A program made the position numbers and the translations under genes. DNA of 64,000 nt from Tessaracoccus defluvii (GTDB lineage Bacteria; Actinomycetota; Actinomycetes; Propionibacteriales; Propionibacteriaceae), in contig NZ_CP060789.1 of the NCBI RefSeq assembly GCF_014489575.1, positions 1,488,001 through 1,552,000 on the forward strand, read 5' to 3'. Of this stretch, positions 1-18,469 are shown one piece after another. The stretch's first letter is position 1. Each line of letters starts with the position of its first letter. The notes under the pieces were generated by a model that saw nothing but the letters and a program-made list of their open reading frames with translations, was not told the origin of the DNA and ran no database searches.

Positions 1-520
1 TGGCGTGCATTCGTATGGCTCTGGCGGCCGCTACGGCATAGACGCCACAGCCGCCGCTAGGTGGAGCTTCGTGCACGGCGACAGGGCTGTGGACGCAGCA
101 ACAGAGATTCCTTGTAGAAGGGGCACACCTCGACGGCGGTCACCCCACCGTCGACAATTACGGCCACGCCCACGCCTCGCGGGCCGTGCATAAATCCGGC
201 TCTGGCGTGCATTCAGCTGGCTCTGGCCGCCGCTACGGCATATACGCCACGTCCGCCGCCAGGCGGAGATTCGTGCACGGGGACAGGGACGCGGGCGCAT
301 CAGTAGAGGTTGCTTGTTGAAGGGGCGCACGTCGACGGCGACCACCTCGCCGTCGACACTTACGGCGCACACGACGCAGCCCGGGGCGTGCATAAATCTG
401 GCTGCGGCGTGCATTCAGCTGGCCCTAGCGGCCGTTACGGCATATACGCTCACGTCCGCCGCCAGGCGGAGATTCGTGCACACGGAGGGACGCATCGGCA
501 GAGGTTCGTCGCCCACCCAG
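1..520. repeat. 202-bp tandem repeat array (about 2.6 copies)
   Basis: Three copies of the same unit begin at about 1, 203 and 405, a spacing of 202 bases. Each copy carries GGCGTGCATTC, then CTACGGCATA, then a GCCGCC-rich stretch ending GGAG(A/C)TTCGTGCAC. The first two copies are full length and also share GTGCATAAATC and a GTCGACGG hairpin. The third breaks off near 515-520, just before the rRNA terminator. The first copy starts at the window edge, so the array may be longer. No convincing reading frame runs through it, and the short open frames lack ribosome binding sites. Function unknown. Confidence 0.85.
331..357. repeat. Perfect 11-bp inverted repeat inside the second repeat unit
   Basis: GTCGACGGCGA at 331-341 and TCGCCGTCGAC at 347-357 are perfectly complementary around a 5-base loop. 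The matching site in the first copy (130-154) keeps the stem except for one C/A mismatch. There is no T-run, so a terminator is unlikely. A protein-binding dyad or an RNA hairpin are both possible. Confidence 0.7.
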
Positions 521-542
521 ACATGAAACCCCCGGGAAATGC

Positions 543-577
543 AAAATACCCCCGAACCAAAGGTTCGGGGGTATTTT
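543..577 (-). terminator. Intrinsic terminator of the rRNA operon
   Basis: A perfect 16-bp stem, AAAATACCCCCGAACC at 543-558 and its complement at 562-577, closes over a 3-base loop. It lies immediately downstream of the 5S gene in the direction of transcription (minus strand), and the stem ends in A/T runs that supply the U-tract. Confidence 0.92.
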
Positions 578-582
578 AATAA

Positions 583-701
583 GTCCGGCGGCGTCCTAGT
601 CTCCCACAGCGTCCCCGCTGCAGTACAATCGGCGCTGAAAGGCTTAACTTCCGGGTTCGGGATGGGACCGGGTGTTTCCCTTTCGCTATGACCACCGAAA
701 C
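583..701 (-). rRNA. rrf: 5S ribosomal RNA
   Basis: On the minus strand the sequence starts near GTTTCGGTGGTCATAGC and ends GGACGCCGCCGGA. Those two ends pair to form helix I of 5S rRNA. The internal CCCGAACCCGGAAGTTAAGC block is the classic bacterial 5S core. At about 119 nt it is full length. It is the last gene of the rRNA operon, about 100 bases after the 23S gene. The ends are estimated to within a few bases. Confidence 0.95.
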
Positions 702-759
702 ACTATTGAGATAGCGTCGGGCACAACAAACCAATCTTGATTTATAATGCTCCCGACCG

Positions 760-800
760 TATCTCGGGAACCTCACAGTGGACGCGTAGCATCTTTGTAG
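760..800 (-). other. 3' arm of the 23S processing stalk (pairs with 3894-3935)
   Basis: Bases 760-800 are the near-perfect reverse complement of 3894-3935, beginning with CTACAAAGATGCT next to the mature 23S ends and running about 40 bp with only a few mismatches. In bacterial rRNA operons such a helix loops out the 23S precursor and is cut by RNase III. Confidence 0.85.
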
Positions 801-802
801 AA

Positions 803-5750
<4,948 letters not shown>

Positions 5751-5941
5751 TATCAGGCACCAACCCCAAAAAGGAGCCAGCTTCAACCTTCAACATAAAA
5801 TAGTTTGACACTGACAGGATCCATCACTGGATCTATCAATTAATCAAAGGAATCTCTAACACAACACAAAGTGCTGTGTGACGAGATAACGCAACGACAA
5901 GACCAAAAGGCCCTGCCATGTGCATGTATTTGGCATTGACT

Positions 5942-5967
5942 TTAAAGCACGCTGTTGAGTTCTCAAG
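5942..5967 (-). promoter_or_regulatory. rRNA leader antitermination/processing element
   Basis: On the minus strand the leader reads CTTGAGAACTCAACAGCGTG followed by CTTTAA. This is the conserved actinobacterial rRNA leader motif linked to Nus-dependent antitermination and RNase III processing. It lies about 190 bases upstream of the mature 16S 5' end. A shorter version recurs in the 16S-23S spacer (3916-3931) and a weaker one at about 57285-57305. Confidence 0.7.
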
Positions 5968-6037
5968 TTTCGGGTGCGTCCCGCACATCCACCAGACCCA
6001 TAACCAGGCCCAATCTCCGCTTGGGGCAACTCGATCA

Positions 6038-6067
6038 ACCTTACTTTGCCTTGTCGAACGGAGTCAA
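6038..6067 (-). promoter_or_regulatory. rRNA promoter (most proximal of four)
   Basis: On the minus strand TTGACT (6062-6067) is followed after 18 bases by TAAGGT (6038-6043). It lies about 290 bases upstream of 16S and just upstream of the antitermination leader element. Confidence 0.6.
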
Positions 6068-6125
6068 ATCCGCTCGTTCTCAGCTGGCTTGGTTGAGTTG
6101 TTTTGTCGCTTCAGCGACTCATCCA

Positions 6126-6154
6126 ACATTACTTGCCGGCGTTCGGTCCGTCAA
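6126..6154 (-). promoter_or_regulatory. rRNA promoter (second of four)
   Basis: On the minus strand TTGACG (6149-6154), a 17-base spacer, then TAATGT (6126-6131). The expected transcript begins with a GAGTCGCTGAAGCGAC hairpin followed by ACAACTCAAC. Confidence 0.7.
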
Positions 6155-6248
6155 ACTCGAGGTTTTCTGGAAACGCGATCGTGACAGGTGCTTCAAACGC
6201 TAGTTAACTAGGCGTTTTGCAGTTGGACTCCCGCTGTTGCGGAGCACT

Positions 6249-6277
6249 ACCCTACTCTGTCGCGATCCCACTGTCAA
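6249..6277 (-). promoter_or_regulatory. rRNA promoter (third of four)
   Basis: On the minus strand a consensus -35 TTGACA (6272-6277) is separated by exactly 17 bases from TAGGGT (6249-6254). It is the best match to the housekeeping sigma consensus in the array. A small hairpin and GTCCAACTGC follow the expected start. Confidence 0.75.
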
Positions 6278-6337
6278 ACCGTCTGGTTCGGGACCGACCG
6301 CTGTTGAGTTGTTGGAGCCGCCGAAGCGGCTCGGCCT

Positions 6338-6366
6338 ACACTACCCACCGCGTCCCCGGCGATCAA
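6338..6366 (-). promoter_or_regulatory. rRNA promoter (most distal of four)
   Basis: On the minus strand TTGATC (6361-6366), a 17-base spacer, then TAGTGT (6338-6343). The expected transcript starts with GAGCCGCTTCGGCGGCTC, a strong hairpin, then AACAACTCAAC, the same arrangement as at the promoter at 6126. Confidence 0.65.
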
Positions 6367-6578
6367 ATCGCCCTGGCCCGGTGCGCGCTCGTCGTCACGG
6401 CCTTGAGTGGGTCCCAATTGAACGCACACTCGCCATGTCTCATGAGGTGGGTGATGGCTCCCGGTCCGGCCTGAATCGTCCGGTGCACCTGAGGAGCGAA
6501 TAGAACCATACCCGCGGGTTCCGTTCCGTGCAAATCGGGCCGCCTCAGCCTCTGGAGCGCGCTCTGTAGGCTGCTCGT

Positions 6579-7789
6579 GTGCATATCCCCTGGATGATTC
6601 CTGCCGCCCTGGCGCTGACCATCTCCCTGGCAGGCTGTGCCCCCGCCTCGGCACCTCAGTCATCCGTCACCCCCACCGGGACATCGGAGACCGGTGGCCA
6701 GGCCACAGGTCCCGAATGGGTGAGCCCCTCGCCCACCCCCTCCCCCACGCCGACGTTCGTCCCCGCGAGGTGACCATCAACGTCAGCGGCGACCTGCTCT
6801 GGCACAACACGCTGTGGAAGAGCGCCGAGCTCGATGCACGACAGGCCGGCGGCAGTGGAATGGACTTCTACCCACAGCTGTCCGGCCTGACCCGGTACGT
6901 CAGCGGTGCCGACATGGCGATCTGTCACTCCGAGGTACCGTTCGCCCCCGAGGGTGGGCCGTACCAGAACTACCCCTTGTTCGCCGCCCCGCCCCAGATC
7001 GCCCCCGCGCTGCAGCAGGTCGGCTGGGATCTCTGCACGACCGCCTCCAACCACACGATGGACGCAGGTTGGGACGGCCTCGTCCGCACCATCGCAGTGC
7101 ACAACGACAACGGGATCCTCACTGCCGGCAGCTACGCGACGGAGGAGGCCGCGGCCACGCCGGTCATCTACACGACGGCCGACGGCGTCAAGGTCGCCGT
7201 CATCAGCCAGACCTACGGGCTCAACGGGCTGCCGAAGGCAAAGGACAAGCCGTGGTCCGTCCAGCTGATCGACGCCGACGTCGCGATCGCCGACGCGAGA
7301 AAGGCACGCGAGGCGGGAGCGGACATCGTCACGGTTCACATCCATGCCGGTGACGAGTACTCGAGTTCGCTCAACAAGCAGCAGAAGGAGTTCGCGGAGG
7401 CTGTCACCGCCTCAGGCGAGGTCGACTTCGTCTTCGGACAGCATGCCCACGTGGTGCAGCCGATCGACAACGTCAACGGCGTCTGGGTGTTCTACGGCTC
7501 GGGGAACCTCATCGCGTCGAGCGGTCCGGCCAAGCCGCGCAGCTACGACGGCTACGTCGGGCAGGTCACGTTCGAGGAGCGGCCGGACGGTGGCTTCGTC
7601 GCGACCGCGGCCGAGTTCGCCCCGACCATGATCACGAAGTACGGCGGTGGGAAGGCGGCCCGGGTGCTGCTGATCGCAGACGCGCTCCGCGAGGGCGTCG
7701 GGTCGGCATCCGACCTCGAGGCCTCCGCGGAGCGCACCAGGACCACGGTGCGGGCTCTCGGGGTCGAGGGCCTCACCGAACGGGAGTGA
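6579..7789 (+). CDS. CapA-like metallophosphoesterase-fold lipoprotein (frameshifted)
   Basis: The product resembles the CapA/PgsA family (PGA_cap domain) tied to poly-glutamate capsule synthesis; its reaction is not established here. The N-terminus is a lipoprotein signal with lipobox LAGC about 18-21 residues in, followed by a Pro/Thr/Ser linker. The domain begins REVTINVSGDLLWHN and shows a histidine-bearing HSEVPF, TTASNHTMDAG and FGQHAHVVQ, the expected metal-binding motifs. Linker and domain are in different frames. Adding one C to the CCCC run at 6761-6764 joins them as TFVPREVT, giving 403 residues. The start is GTG at 6579 or ATG at 6594. The gene ends 1 base from the convergent tyrS stop. 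Confidence 0.8.
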
Positions 7790-7790
7790 G

Positions 7791-9080
7791 TCAGGCCCTG
7801 ACGACCGCGCCCACGGTCTTGCGACCGCGACGCACGACGGCGACCCGGCCCCGCAGGTAGTCGGCATCGCCCAGGACCTGGTCGACATCGGTGACCTTGA
7901 CGTTGTTCAGGTAGGCGCCACCGTCGGCGATCGTCCGCCGCGCGGCACCGTTCGAGTCGACGACGCCCGCGGCGACGAGCGCCTCGACGATGCCGATCTC
8001 GCCGGAGACCTCGGCCGCGCCGACCTCCTTCGCCGCGCCGAGCAGTGTGGGGAGCGGCAGCTCGTGCAGTTCGCCCCTGCCGAACAGCGCAGCAGCGGCG
8101 GCCGCGGCTGCCTCGCGCTCGGAGCGGCCGTGCACGAGGTCGGTCACGTCATCGGCGAGAGCACGCTGCGCCTCCCGCTTGAACGGGGCCTCGACCGTGG
8201 CCCGCTCGAGCTCCTCGATCTCCTCCCGGCTGCGGAACGAGAAGACCTTGAGGTAGTCGATGACCTTCGCGTCCTCGGCGTTCAGGAAGAACTGGTACAT
8301 CGCGTACGGCGACGTCAGCGCCGGGTCGAGCCAGACGGTGCCGGACTCGGTCTTGCCGAACTTGGTGCCATCGGCCTTCGTCAGCAGCGGGGTGGCCATG
8401 GCGTGCACCTTGACCTGGTCGCTGCGGCGCAGCAGTTCGACGCCGGCGGCGATGTTGCCCCACTGGTCGGAGCCACCCGTCTGCATCGTGACGCCGTAGC
8501 GACGGTTGAGTTCGCGGTAGTCCATCGATTGGAGGAGCACGTAGGAGAACTCGGTGTACGAGATCCCGGCCTCCAGGCGCCGCGCGACCACGTCGCGGGC
8601 GAGCATCCGGTTGACGGGGAAATGCTTGCCGACGTCGCGCAGGAAGTCGAGCACCGACATGGACGAGGTCCAGTCGTAGTTGTTGACCATGGTGGCGGCG
8701 TTGTCGCCGTCGAACGACACGAAGCCGCCGACCTGTTCACGGATCCGTTCGACCCAGCCGTGCACGAGTTCCTTCGAGTTCATCACCCGCTCGCCGGACT
8801 CCTTGGGATCGCCGATCAACCCGGTGGCACCTCCCACCAGCAGGAACGGGTGGTGCCCCGCGTCCTGCAGGCGCTTGGCCAGCAGGATCTGCACGAGGTT
8901 GCCGGTGTGGACGCTGGGGGCGGTCGGATCGAAGCCCACATAGAACTTGATGGGGCCCTCGTCCATGTGCGCGCTCAGCGCGTCCAGGTCGGTCGAGTGG
9001 GCGATGAGCCCACGCCAGCGGAGGTCCTCAAGAAGCGTGTTCACCCGGCTCAGCATAGTGTCTGACCGCCGGAGGGCCAC
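7791..9080 (-). CDS. tyrS: Tyrosyl-tRNA synthetase
   Basis: Charges tRNA-Tyr with tyrosine in the cytoplasm. This is a class I synthetase of 421-429 residues, the usual length. The HIGH-like motif appears as PSVHTGN (about residues 55-61) and the KMSKS-like motif as KFGKTESG. A C-terminal S4-type RNA-binding domain contains NGAARRTIADGGAYLNN. The longest frame starts with GTG at 9080 directly after argH, but ATG at 9056 (MLSRVNTLLEDL) matches the family start better and is probably the real one. It follows argH in the same direction and may be read from the arg operon. Confidence 0.97.
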   Translation of the reverse strand: MALRRSDTMLSRVNTLLEDLRWRGLIAHSTDLDALSAHMDEGPIKFYVGFDPTAPSVHTGNLVQILLAKRLQDAGHHPFLLVGGATGLIGDPKESGERVMNSKELVHGWVERIREQVGGFVSFDGDNAATMVNNYDWTSSMSVLDFLRDVGKHFPVNRMLARDVVARRLEAGISYTEFSYVLLQSMDYRELNRRYGVTMQTGGSDQWGNIAAGVELLRRSDQVKVHAMATPLLTKADGTKFGKTESGTVWLDPALTSPYAMYQFFLNAEDAKVIDYLKVFSFRSREEIEELERATVEAPFKREAQRALADDVTDLVHGRSEREAAAAAAAALFGRGELHELPLPTLLGAAKEVGAAEVSGEIGIVEALVAAGVVDSNGAARRTIADGGAYLNNVKVTDVDQVLGDADYLRGRVAVVRRGRKTVGAVVRA

Positions 9081-10969
<1,889 letters not shown>

Positions 10970-10977
<8 letters not shown>

Positions 10978-12139
10978 GGCGCTGGAGCAGACCCGGCAGG
11001 GCGCCCACGAAACCGCGCAGGTCGTCGGGGGTCGCGATGAGCGGCGGCGCGAGCCGCAGCACGTCGGGGCGGGGTGCGTTGATGATCCAGCCCTCGTCGA
11101 GGGCCGCGTCGGCGACCGCCGCCGCGTTCGGAGCCGCCAGGACGACGCCGAGGAGCATGCCCCGGCCCCTGACCTCGACGATGCCCGGGTGCCCGAGTTC
11201 CGCGATGGCGTCGCGCAGCCAGGCACCGGTGGCCCGCGCGTTGTCGAGGACGCCGCCGTCCAGCGCGTCGAGGACGGCGTTGCCGGCGGCCGCAGCCACC
11301 GGGTTTCCGCCGAAGGTCGTGCCGTGCTGACCGGGCTGGAGCAGACCCGCCGCCGGGCCGGACGCGAGGCAGGCCCCGATCGGGAAGCCGTTGCCGAGCC
11401 CCTTCGCGAGGGTGACCAGGTCGGGGGTGACACCGTCGACCCGGTGGGCGAGGTACTCGCCGCAGCGGCCCATCCCGGTCTGCACCTCGTCGATCCACAG
11501 CAGAGCACCGGCCGCCGTCGTGATCTCGCGGGCCGCGGCGACGAACCCCGCGGGCGCCGGGACGACCCCGTTCTCACCCTGGACGACCTCGATCACCACA
11601 GCCGCGACCGTGTCGTCGACGCAGGCACGGAGCGCGTCGACGTCGCCGTAGGGGACGAAGGTGATGTCGCCGGGAAGCGGAGCGAAGGGCTCCCTGTACT
11701 TCGGATTGTGGGTGATGGCGAGGGCGCCGAGGGTACGCCCGTGGAAGGCGCCCTCCATCGCGACGATCTGCGTCCTGCCGGTCAGCCGCGTCAGCTTGAA
11801 GGCCGCCTCGTTGGCCTCGGTGCCCGAGTTGGTGAAGAAGACCCGGGTGTCAGGGTCGCCGGTGAGGGCGGCCAGCCGCTCGGCCAGCCGGATCTGCGGC
11901 TCGCTGGCGAAGAAGTTCGAGACGTGACCGAGCCGGTCGAGCTGGGCGGTGATCGCCGCGGTCACTCCAGCGTGGGCGTGCCCGAGCGCCGTCACGGCGA
12001 GGCCGGAGAGGAGGTCGGTGTAGCGGTTGCCGTCGGCGTCCCAGACATGGATGCCGGCGCCCCGCTCGAAGACCCGCTTGGGGGCGCCGAAGGCGTTCAT
12101 CATGACGGCGCCGTAGCGCTCCTGGAGTTCGGTGCTCAC
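10970..12139 (-). CDS. argD: Acetylornithine aminotransferase
   Basis: A PLP enzyme that converts N-acetylglutamate semialdehyde and glutamate to N-acetylornithine and 2-oxoglutarate. It is a class III aminotransferase of 389 residues, with [11 protein letters not shown] and the PLP lysine in [16 protein letters not shown] chose GTG at 12139 because it overlaps the argB stop (GTGA) and gives [18 protein letters not shown], the family's typical N-terminus. The same frame stays open far upstream across argB, but that is spurious. Confidence 0.95.
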
Positions 12140-13041
12140 GACGGCTCCTCGTTGGTGACCATGGTGCCGACGCCCTCGTTGGTGAAGATCTCGAGGAGCA
12201 GGCAGTGGGGGACGCGGCCGTCGATGACAGTGGCCGAGGTGACTCCCCCGGTGACGGCGTGGAGGCAGGCCTCCATCTTGGGGATCATGCCGGAGTCGAG
12301 GCTCGGCAGCAGGTCGCGCACCTCGTCGGTGCTGATCTGCGTGATGATCGACTCTTCGTCCGGGTAGTTGGCGTAGACGCCGGCGACATTGGTCAGCATG
12401 ACCAGCCGCTTCGCCCCCAGCGCCACGGCGAGCGCCGCGGCGGCGGTGTCGCCGTTGATGTTGTGCACCTGGCCGGCTGCGTCGGGCGCGACGGTGGCGA
12501 CCACCGGGATGCGACCGGCGTCGATCAGGTCGTTGAGCGCCCGCGGATCCACCTGGGCGACGTCGCCGACGAGGCCGAGGTCGATCTCCTGGTCGTCGAC
12601 CAGCAGCCCGCGCCGCTGCGCGGTGAACAGGCCACCGTCCTCGCCGGACATGCCGACGGCGAAGGGGCCGTGCTGGTTGATGAGGTTGACCAGCTCGCGG
12701 CCCACCTGCCCGACGAGCACCATCCGCACGACGTCCATGGCCTCGGGGGTGGTGACCCGCAGGCCGCCCCGGAACTCGGAGGCGATGTGCAGCTTGTCGA
12801 GCATCGAGGAGATCTGCGGTCCGCCGCCGTGCACGACGACCGGGCGGACCCCGACGCGGCGCAGGAAGACGATGTCCTCGGCGAAGGCGCGCTTCAGGGC
12901 GTCGTCGGTCATCGCGTTGCCGCCGTACTTGATGACGACGGTCTCGCCCGCGTACTCCGCCAGCCAGGGCAGCGCCTCGATGAGGGTGCTCGCCTTGGCC
13001 AGCAGTTCGGGCTGCCGCTGGGTGATGAGTTTGGGGCTCAT
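12136..13041 (-). CDS. argB: Acetylglutamate kinase
   Basis: Phosphorylates N-acetylglutamate, the second step of ornithine synthesis. The product is 301 residues and belongs to the amino-acid kinase family, with [10 protein letters not shown] near the N-terminus and [11 protein letters not shown] binding the phosphates and substrate. The ATG start overlaps the argJ stop by ATGA, and the stop overlaps argD by GTGA, a pattern of coupled translation throughout this operon. In many bacteria this enzyme is inhibited by arginine; that property cannot be judged here. Confidence 0.96.
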   Translation of the reverse strand: MSPKLITQRQPELLAKASTLIEALPWLAEYAGETVVIKYGGNAMTDDALKRAFAEDIVFLRRVGVRPVVVHGGGPQISSMLDKLHIASEFRGGLRVTTPEAMDVVRMVLVGQVGRELVNLINQHGPFAVGMSGEDGGLFTAQRRGLLVDDQEIDLGLVGDVAQVDPRALNDLIDAGRIPVVATVAPDAAGQVHNINGDTAAAALAVALGAKRLVMLTNVAGVYANYPDEESIITQISTDEVRDLLPSLDSGMIPKMEACLHAVTGGVTSATVIDGRVPHCLLLEIFTNEGVGTMVTNEEPS

Positions 13042-14185
13042 GAGGAGTACTCCGCGTTCTCCTTGACGTAGTCATACGTGAGGTCGTTGGTGAGGATCGT
13101 GGCCGTCTCGCTGCCCGCGTGCAGGTCCACCGTCACCTGGACGTGGCGTCCGCTCAGGTCGACCAGGGCGCGGTCGTCGCCGATCTGGCCGCCGCGGCAG
13201 ACCATGACGCCGTTGAAGGACACATCGAGTTCGTCCGGGTCGAAGGCCGCCCGGGTGACCCCGATGGCGGACAGGACGCGTCCCCAGTTCGGGTCGCCGC
13301 CGAAGATGGCGCACTTGAACAGGTTGGAGCGGGCGATCTCGCGGCCCACCTCCTCGGCGTCCGCCTCGGTGGCGGCGCCGGTGACCTCGATGGCGATCTC
13401 GTGCGATGCCCCCTCGGCGTCGGCGATGAGCTGGCGGGCCAGGTCCTGGCAGAGGCCGGTGAGCGCAGTCGTAAAGTCGGCGATCTCGGGCGTGACCGAC
13501 GAGGCGCCGGAGGCCATGAGGATGACGGTGTCGTTGGTGGACATGCAGCCGTCGGAGTCTGCCCGGTCGAAGCTGAGCCGGGTCGCCTCGCGCAGCGCGG
13601 CCTCGAGGGCGGCCGCGTCGAGGGCGGCGTCGGTCGTCAGCACGACGAGCATCGTGGCCAGCCCGGGCGCGAGCATGCCCGCCCCCTTGGCGATGCCGCC
13701 GATGGACCATCCCTCACCCTGGACAACGGCCTGCTTCGGCACTGTGTCGGTGGTCATGATCGCGGCGGCGGCCGCGTCCCCGCCGTCGGCGTGGGCGGTC
13801 GCGCAGGCCTCGTCGACCCCGGCGAGCAGGAGGTCCATGGGCAGTCGCACGCCGATCAGGCCGGTGGAGCAGACGGCCACATTGTCGGTGATGAGGCCGA
13901 GCCGGTCGGCCACGCGGGCCGCGGTGGTGGCGGAGTCGGTGAACCCGCCCGGCCCGGTGCACGCGTTGGCCCCGCCCGAGTTGAGGATCACGGCCTGCAG
14001 TTGACCGTCGGCGACGGCCTGCCGCGACCACTTCACGGGGGCGGCGTGGACGCGGTTGCTGGTGAACACCGCGGCAGCGGCCATCGACGGCCCCTGGTTG
14101 ACGATCAGCGCGACATCGGACCGGCCGCTGGCCTTGAGCCCTGCGGTCACGCCTGCCGCGACGAAGCCCTGGGGGGAGGTGACGG

Positions 14186-14189
<4 letters not shown>
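13038..14189 (-). CDS. argJ: Glutamate N-acetyltransferase / amino-acid acetyltransferase
   Basis: Moves the acetyl group from acetylornithine to glutamate, and in bifunctional forms also uses acetyl-CoA. The precursor of 383 residues cleaves itself before a threonine. The site is visible as [32 protein letters not shown] and FGGDPNWGR are also diagnostic. GTG at 14189 overlaps the argC stop (GTGA) and begins [19 protein letters not shown], a normal family start. With argJ present no separate argE or argA is needed. Confidence 0.96.
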
Positions 14190-16189
<2,000 letters not shown>

Positions 16190-16195
<6 letters not shown>

Positions 16196-17065
16196 CTTCA
16201 GGTTCACCCCTGACGCCTGCTGCCGGACCATCTCGGCGATCAGGTCGGCGATGTGGGCCCCGGCCTCGGTCGGGTTGGTGCCGTCGCGGTGGATGTTCGA
16301 CACGCAGGTGCGGTCGGCCTCCGACATTCCCACCGTCGCGCGGTACCCGATGTAGGCGGACAACGACTCCGGGGTGGCCAGCCCGGGCCGCTCACCCAGC
16401 AGCACACAGGTCACCTTCGCGCCGAGCGCCTCGGAGATCGGCTCCATCGACCGGACCCGCCCGAACCGGACGAAGAAGGGGGTGCCGACGCTGAGCCCGT
16501 GGAGCTTCAGCCCCTGCACGAGCGCCGGGAAGAGGTCCGGGACATTCGCCTCGACCGCCGTCGACGACAATCCGTCGGCAACGTAGACCTGCACGTCGGG
16601 GCCGGCGGCACACCGCTGGCGGATCTCCGCCATGGTCTCGTCGGAGAACCGGGTCCCCAGGTCGGGCCGGGTGAGGAACTCGTCCTTCGAGGAGCAGAGC
16701 GTCTGCACGCTGAACATGCCCATCTCGTCGAGCAGCGCCGTGTCGACGTCGGTGAAGACGGCGTCCATGGCCGATGCGTTGTCCGCCCAGAACCGCAGCA
16801 GCGCGGCCGTCCGGTAGCGGGGGCCGCTGCGCCCCTGCCCGAGCCGGGCCCACGTCCGCGCCTTGATCCGCGCGAACTCCTCCCCGTTGACGGGGTCCGT
16901 CACCTCGTAGACCTGTCGGTAGTCGATTCCCCGGATGTCCGGGATCTCCCCGCCATCCACGACGTCGCGGTCGACGACCGCCCGTACCGCGCCCGCGTCG
17001 GCCGCGGAACCCTTCAGTTCGGCCAGCACCCGCCGGACGATCTCGTCTACTGCCGTTTCGCTCAT
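16190..17065 (-). CDS. eutC: Ethanolamine ammonia-lyase, small subunit
   Basis: With EutB it forms the adenosylcobalamin-dependent enzyme that turns ethanolamine into acetaldehyde and ammonia. The product has 291 residues, the usual size. Recognisable blocks are ARIKARTWARLGQGRSGPRYRT, shown here only in outline, VADGLSSTAVEANV, and ERPGLATPESLSAYIGYR near the C-terminus. It starts 7 bases after eutB and lies last in the eutA-eutB-eutC order. No shell-protein targeting extension is evident at the N-terminus. Confidence 0.95.
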
Positions 17066-17072
17066 TTCAGCC

Positions 17073-18440
17073 TCACTTCAGGAACATCGAGCCGTCGCCG
17101 GCCCGCTCGGTCAACACGCCGTTCTCGTCGCACAGCCCGCGCGACACCATCCACCGGTGGAACTCCGGGGCGGCGGTCCGGCCGAGCAGCTCGCGCAGGG
17201 TGGCGTCGTCGTGGAAGCTGGTGTCCTGGTAAGCCAGCATCACGTCGTCGGCCACCGGTACGCCCATGTAATAGGTGGCGCCGGCCAGAGCCAGCAGCAT
17301 GGTGGCCTGCTGCTGGTCGTCCATGGTGATGGACGTGTGGTTGGTCCAGCAGGGGGCCATGCCCATCGGGAGCCCGAGGAACTTGCCCATGAAGTGGTCC
17401 TCGAGGTTCGCGCGGATCATCTCCTTGCCGTCGTAGATGGTCTCCGGCCCGATGAAACCGGACACGTTGTTGACCATGAAGGGACGGAAGAACCGGCCGT
17501 AGCCGTAGGTGCGGGCCTCGAGCGTCATCTCGTCGACGCCGTGGTCGCGGCCGATCGACACCTCCGACCCCTGCCCCGTCTCGAAGTAGAGGAGGTTGGA
17601 GCCCTGGCACTGGCCGTGCTGCCGGATCAGCTCGTACGCCTCGTCGATCAGTTCCCGGTTGACCCCGAAGTCCTCGTTGGCGGCCTGCGTACCGGCGATC
17701 GACTGGAAGATCATCGACAGCGGAGCCCCGCGGCGCACGGCCTCCATCTGCGTGGTGATGTGGGAGAGGACGACGACCTGCGTGGGGATCTCGTTGCGCA
17801 CCATGAAGTCGAAGACGGCCTCGGCGATGAGCTTGGTGTTGGCCGCATCGTCGCCGACGGGGTTGATGCCGAGGCAGGCGTCGCCGCAGCCGAAGCTGAC
17901 GGCCTCCGCGAGCCCCAGCACGATCGTCTCGGGGTCGTCGGTGGTGGAGTTCGTCTGCGCCCGGAAGGAGATCGAGCCCTTCTGTCCGATCTCGGTGTTG
18001 CAGTGGGTCGTGTAGTGGATCTTCGAGGCGCCGTAGACGAGGTCCATCGACGTCATGATCTTGGCCACCGCGGCAGCCACTTCACCGGTGAAGTTGCGTC
18101 CGGACCGCCGGAGGATGTCCGGCGTCGTGCGGTGATCCAGCACCCACTCGCGGAGCTCGCCGATCGTCATGTTCTTCATGGACCGGTAGCCGGGCTGGTT
18201 CAGCCCCTCCCAGTTGATTCGCGTCACCTCGTCGTCCTCGAAGGGGACGGTCGGGTTCTCGGTGAGGTCACCGACGGTGAGTTCCGAGAGCACCACCTTC
18301 GCCGCGAGACGCTCCGTCGCCGTCTCCGCGGCGATGCCGGTCAGCCGGTCTCCGGCCTTCGGTTCGTTGGCCTTGGCCAGCACGTCCGTCACGCCCCTGA
18401 ACCGGTAGGTGACCCCGTTCAGGCTGGTCGTCAGCTTCAT
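17073..18440 (-). CDS. eutB: Ethanolamine ammonia-lyase, large subunit
   Basis: The catalytic TIM-barrel subunit, which binds adenosylcobalamin together with EutC. It has 455 residues, the family length. Characteristic stretches include RNFTGEVAAAVAKIMTSMDL, GCGDACLGINPVGDD and LYFETGQGSEVS. A GGGAG ribosome binding site lies just before the ATG at 18440. It is placed between eutA and eutC with short gaps, so the three are probably one transcript. Confidence 0.97.
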   Translation of the reverse strand: MKLTTSLNGVTYRFRGVTDVLAKANEPKAGDRLTGIAAETATERLAAKVVLSELTVGDLTENPTVPFEDDEVTRINWEGLNQPGYRSMKNMTIGELREWVLDHRTTPDILRRSGRNFTGEVAAAVAKIMTSMDLVYGASKIHYTTHCNTEIGQKGSISFRAQTNSTTDDPETIVLGLAEAVSFGCGDACLGINPVGDDAANTKLIAEAVFDFMVRNEIPTQVVVLSHITTQMEAVRRGAPLSMIFQSIAGTQAANEDFGVNRELIDEAYELIRQHGQCQGSNLLYFETGQGSEVSIGRDHGVDEMTLEARTYGYGRFFRPFMVNNVSGFIGPETIYDGKEMIRANLEDHFMGKFLGLPMGMAPCWTNHTSITMDDQQQATMLLALAGATYYMGVPVADDVMLAYQDTSFHDDATLRELLGRTAAPEFHRWMVSRGLCDENGVLTERAGDGSMFLK

Positions 18441-18469
18441 TGCCTACTCCCTCCCGGCCTCGCGGCCAG

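Noticed and set aside
1..520. CRISPR array
   Set aside because: The repeat unit is 202 bases with no short repeat/spacer alternation, and no cas genes occur in the window.
6716..7789. CapA-like gene starting with ATG at 6716
   Set aside because: That start would remove the lipoprotein signal, and the residues before REVTINVSG do not fit the family; a one-base loss at 6761-6764 explains the break better.
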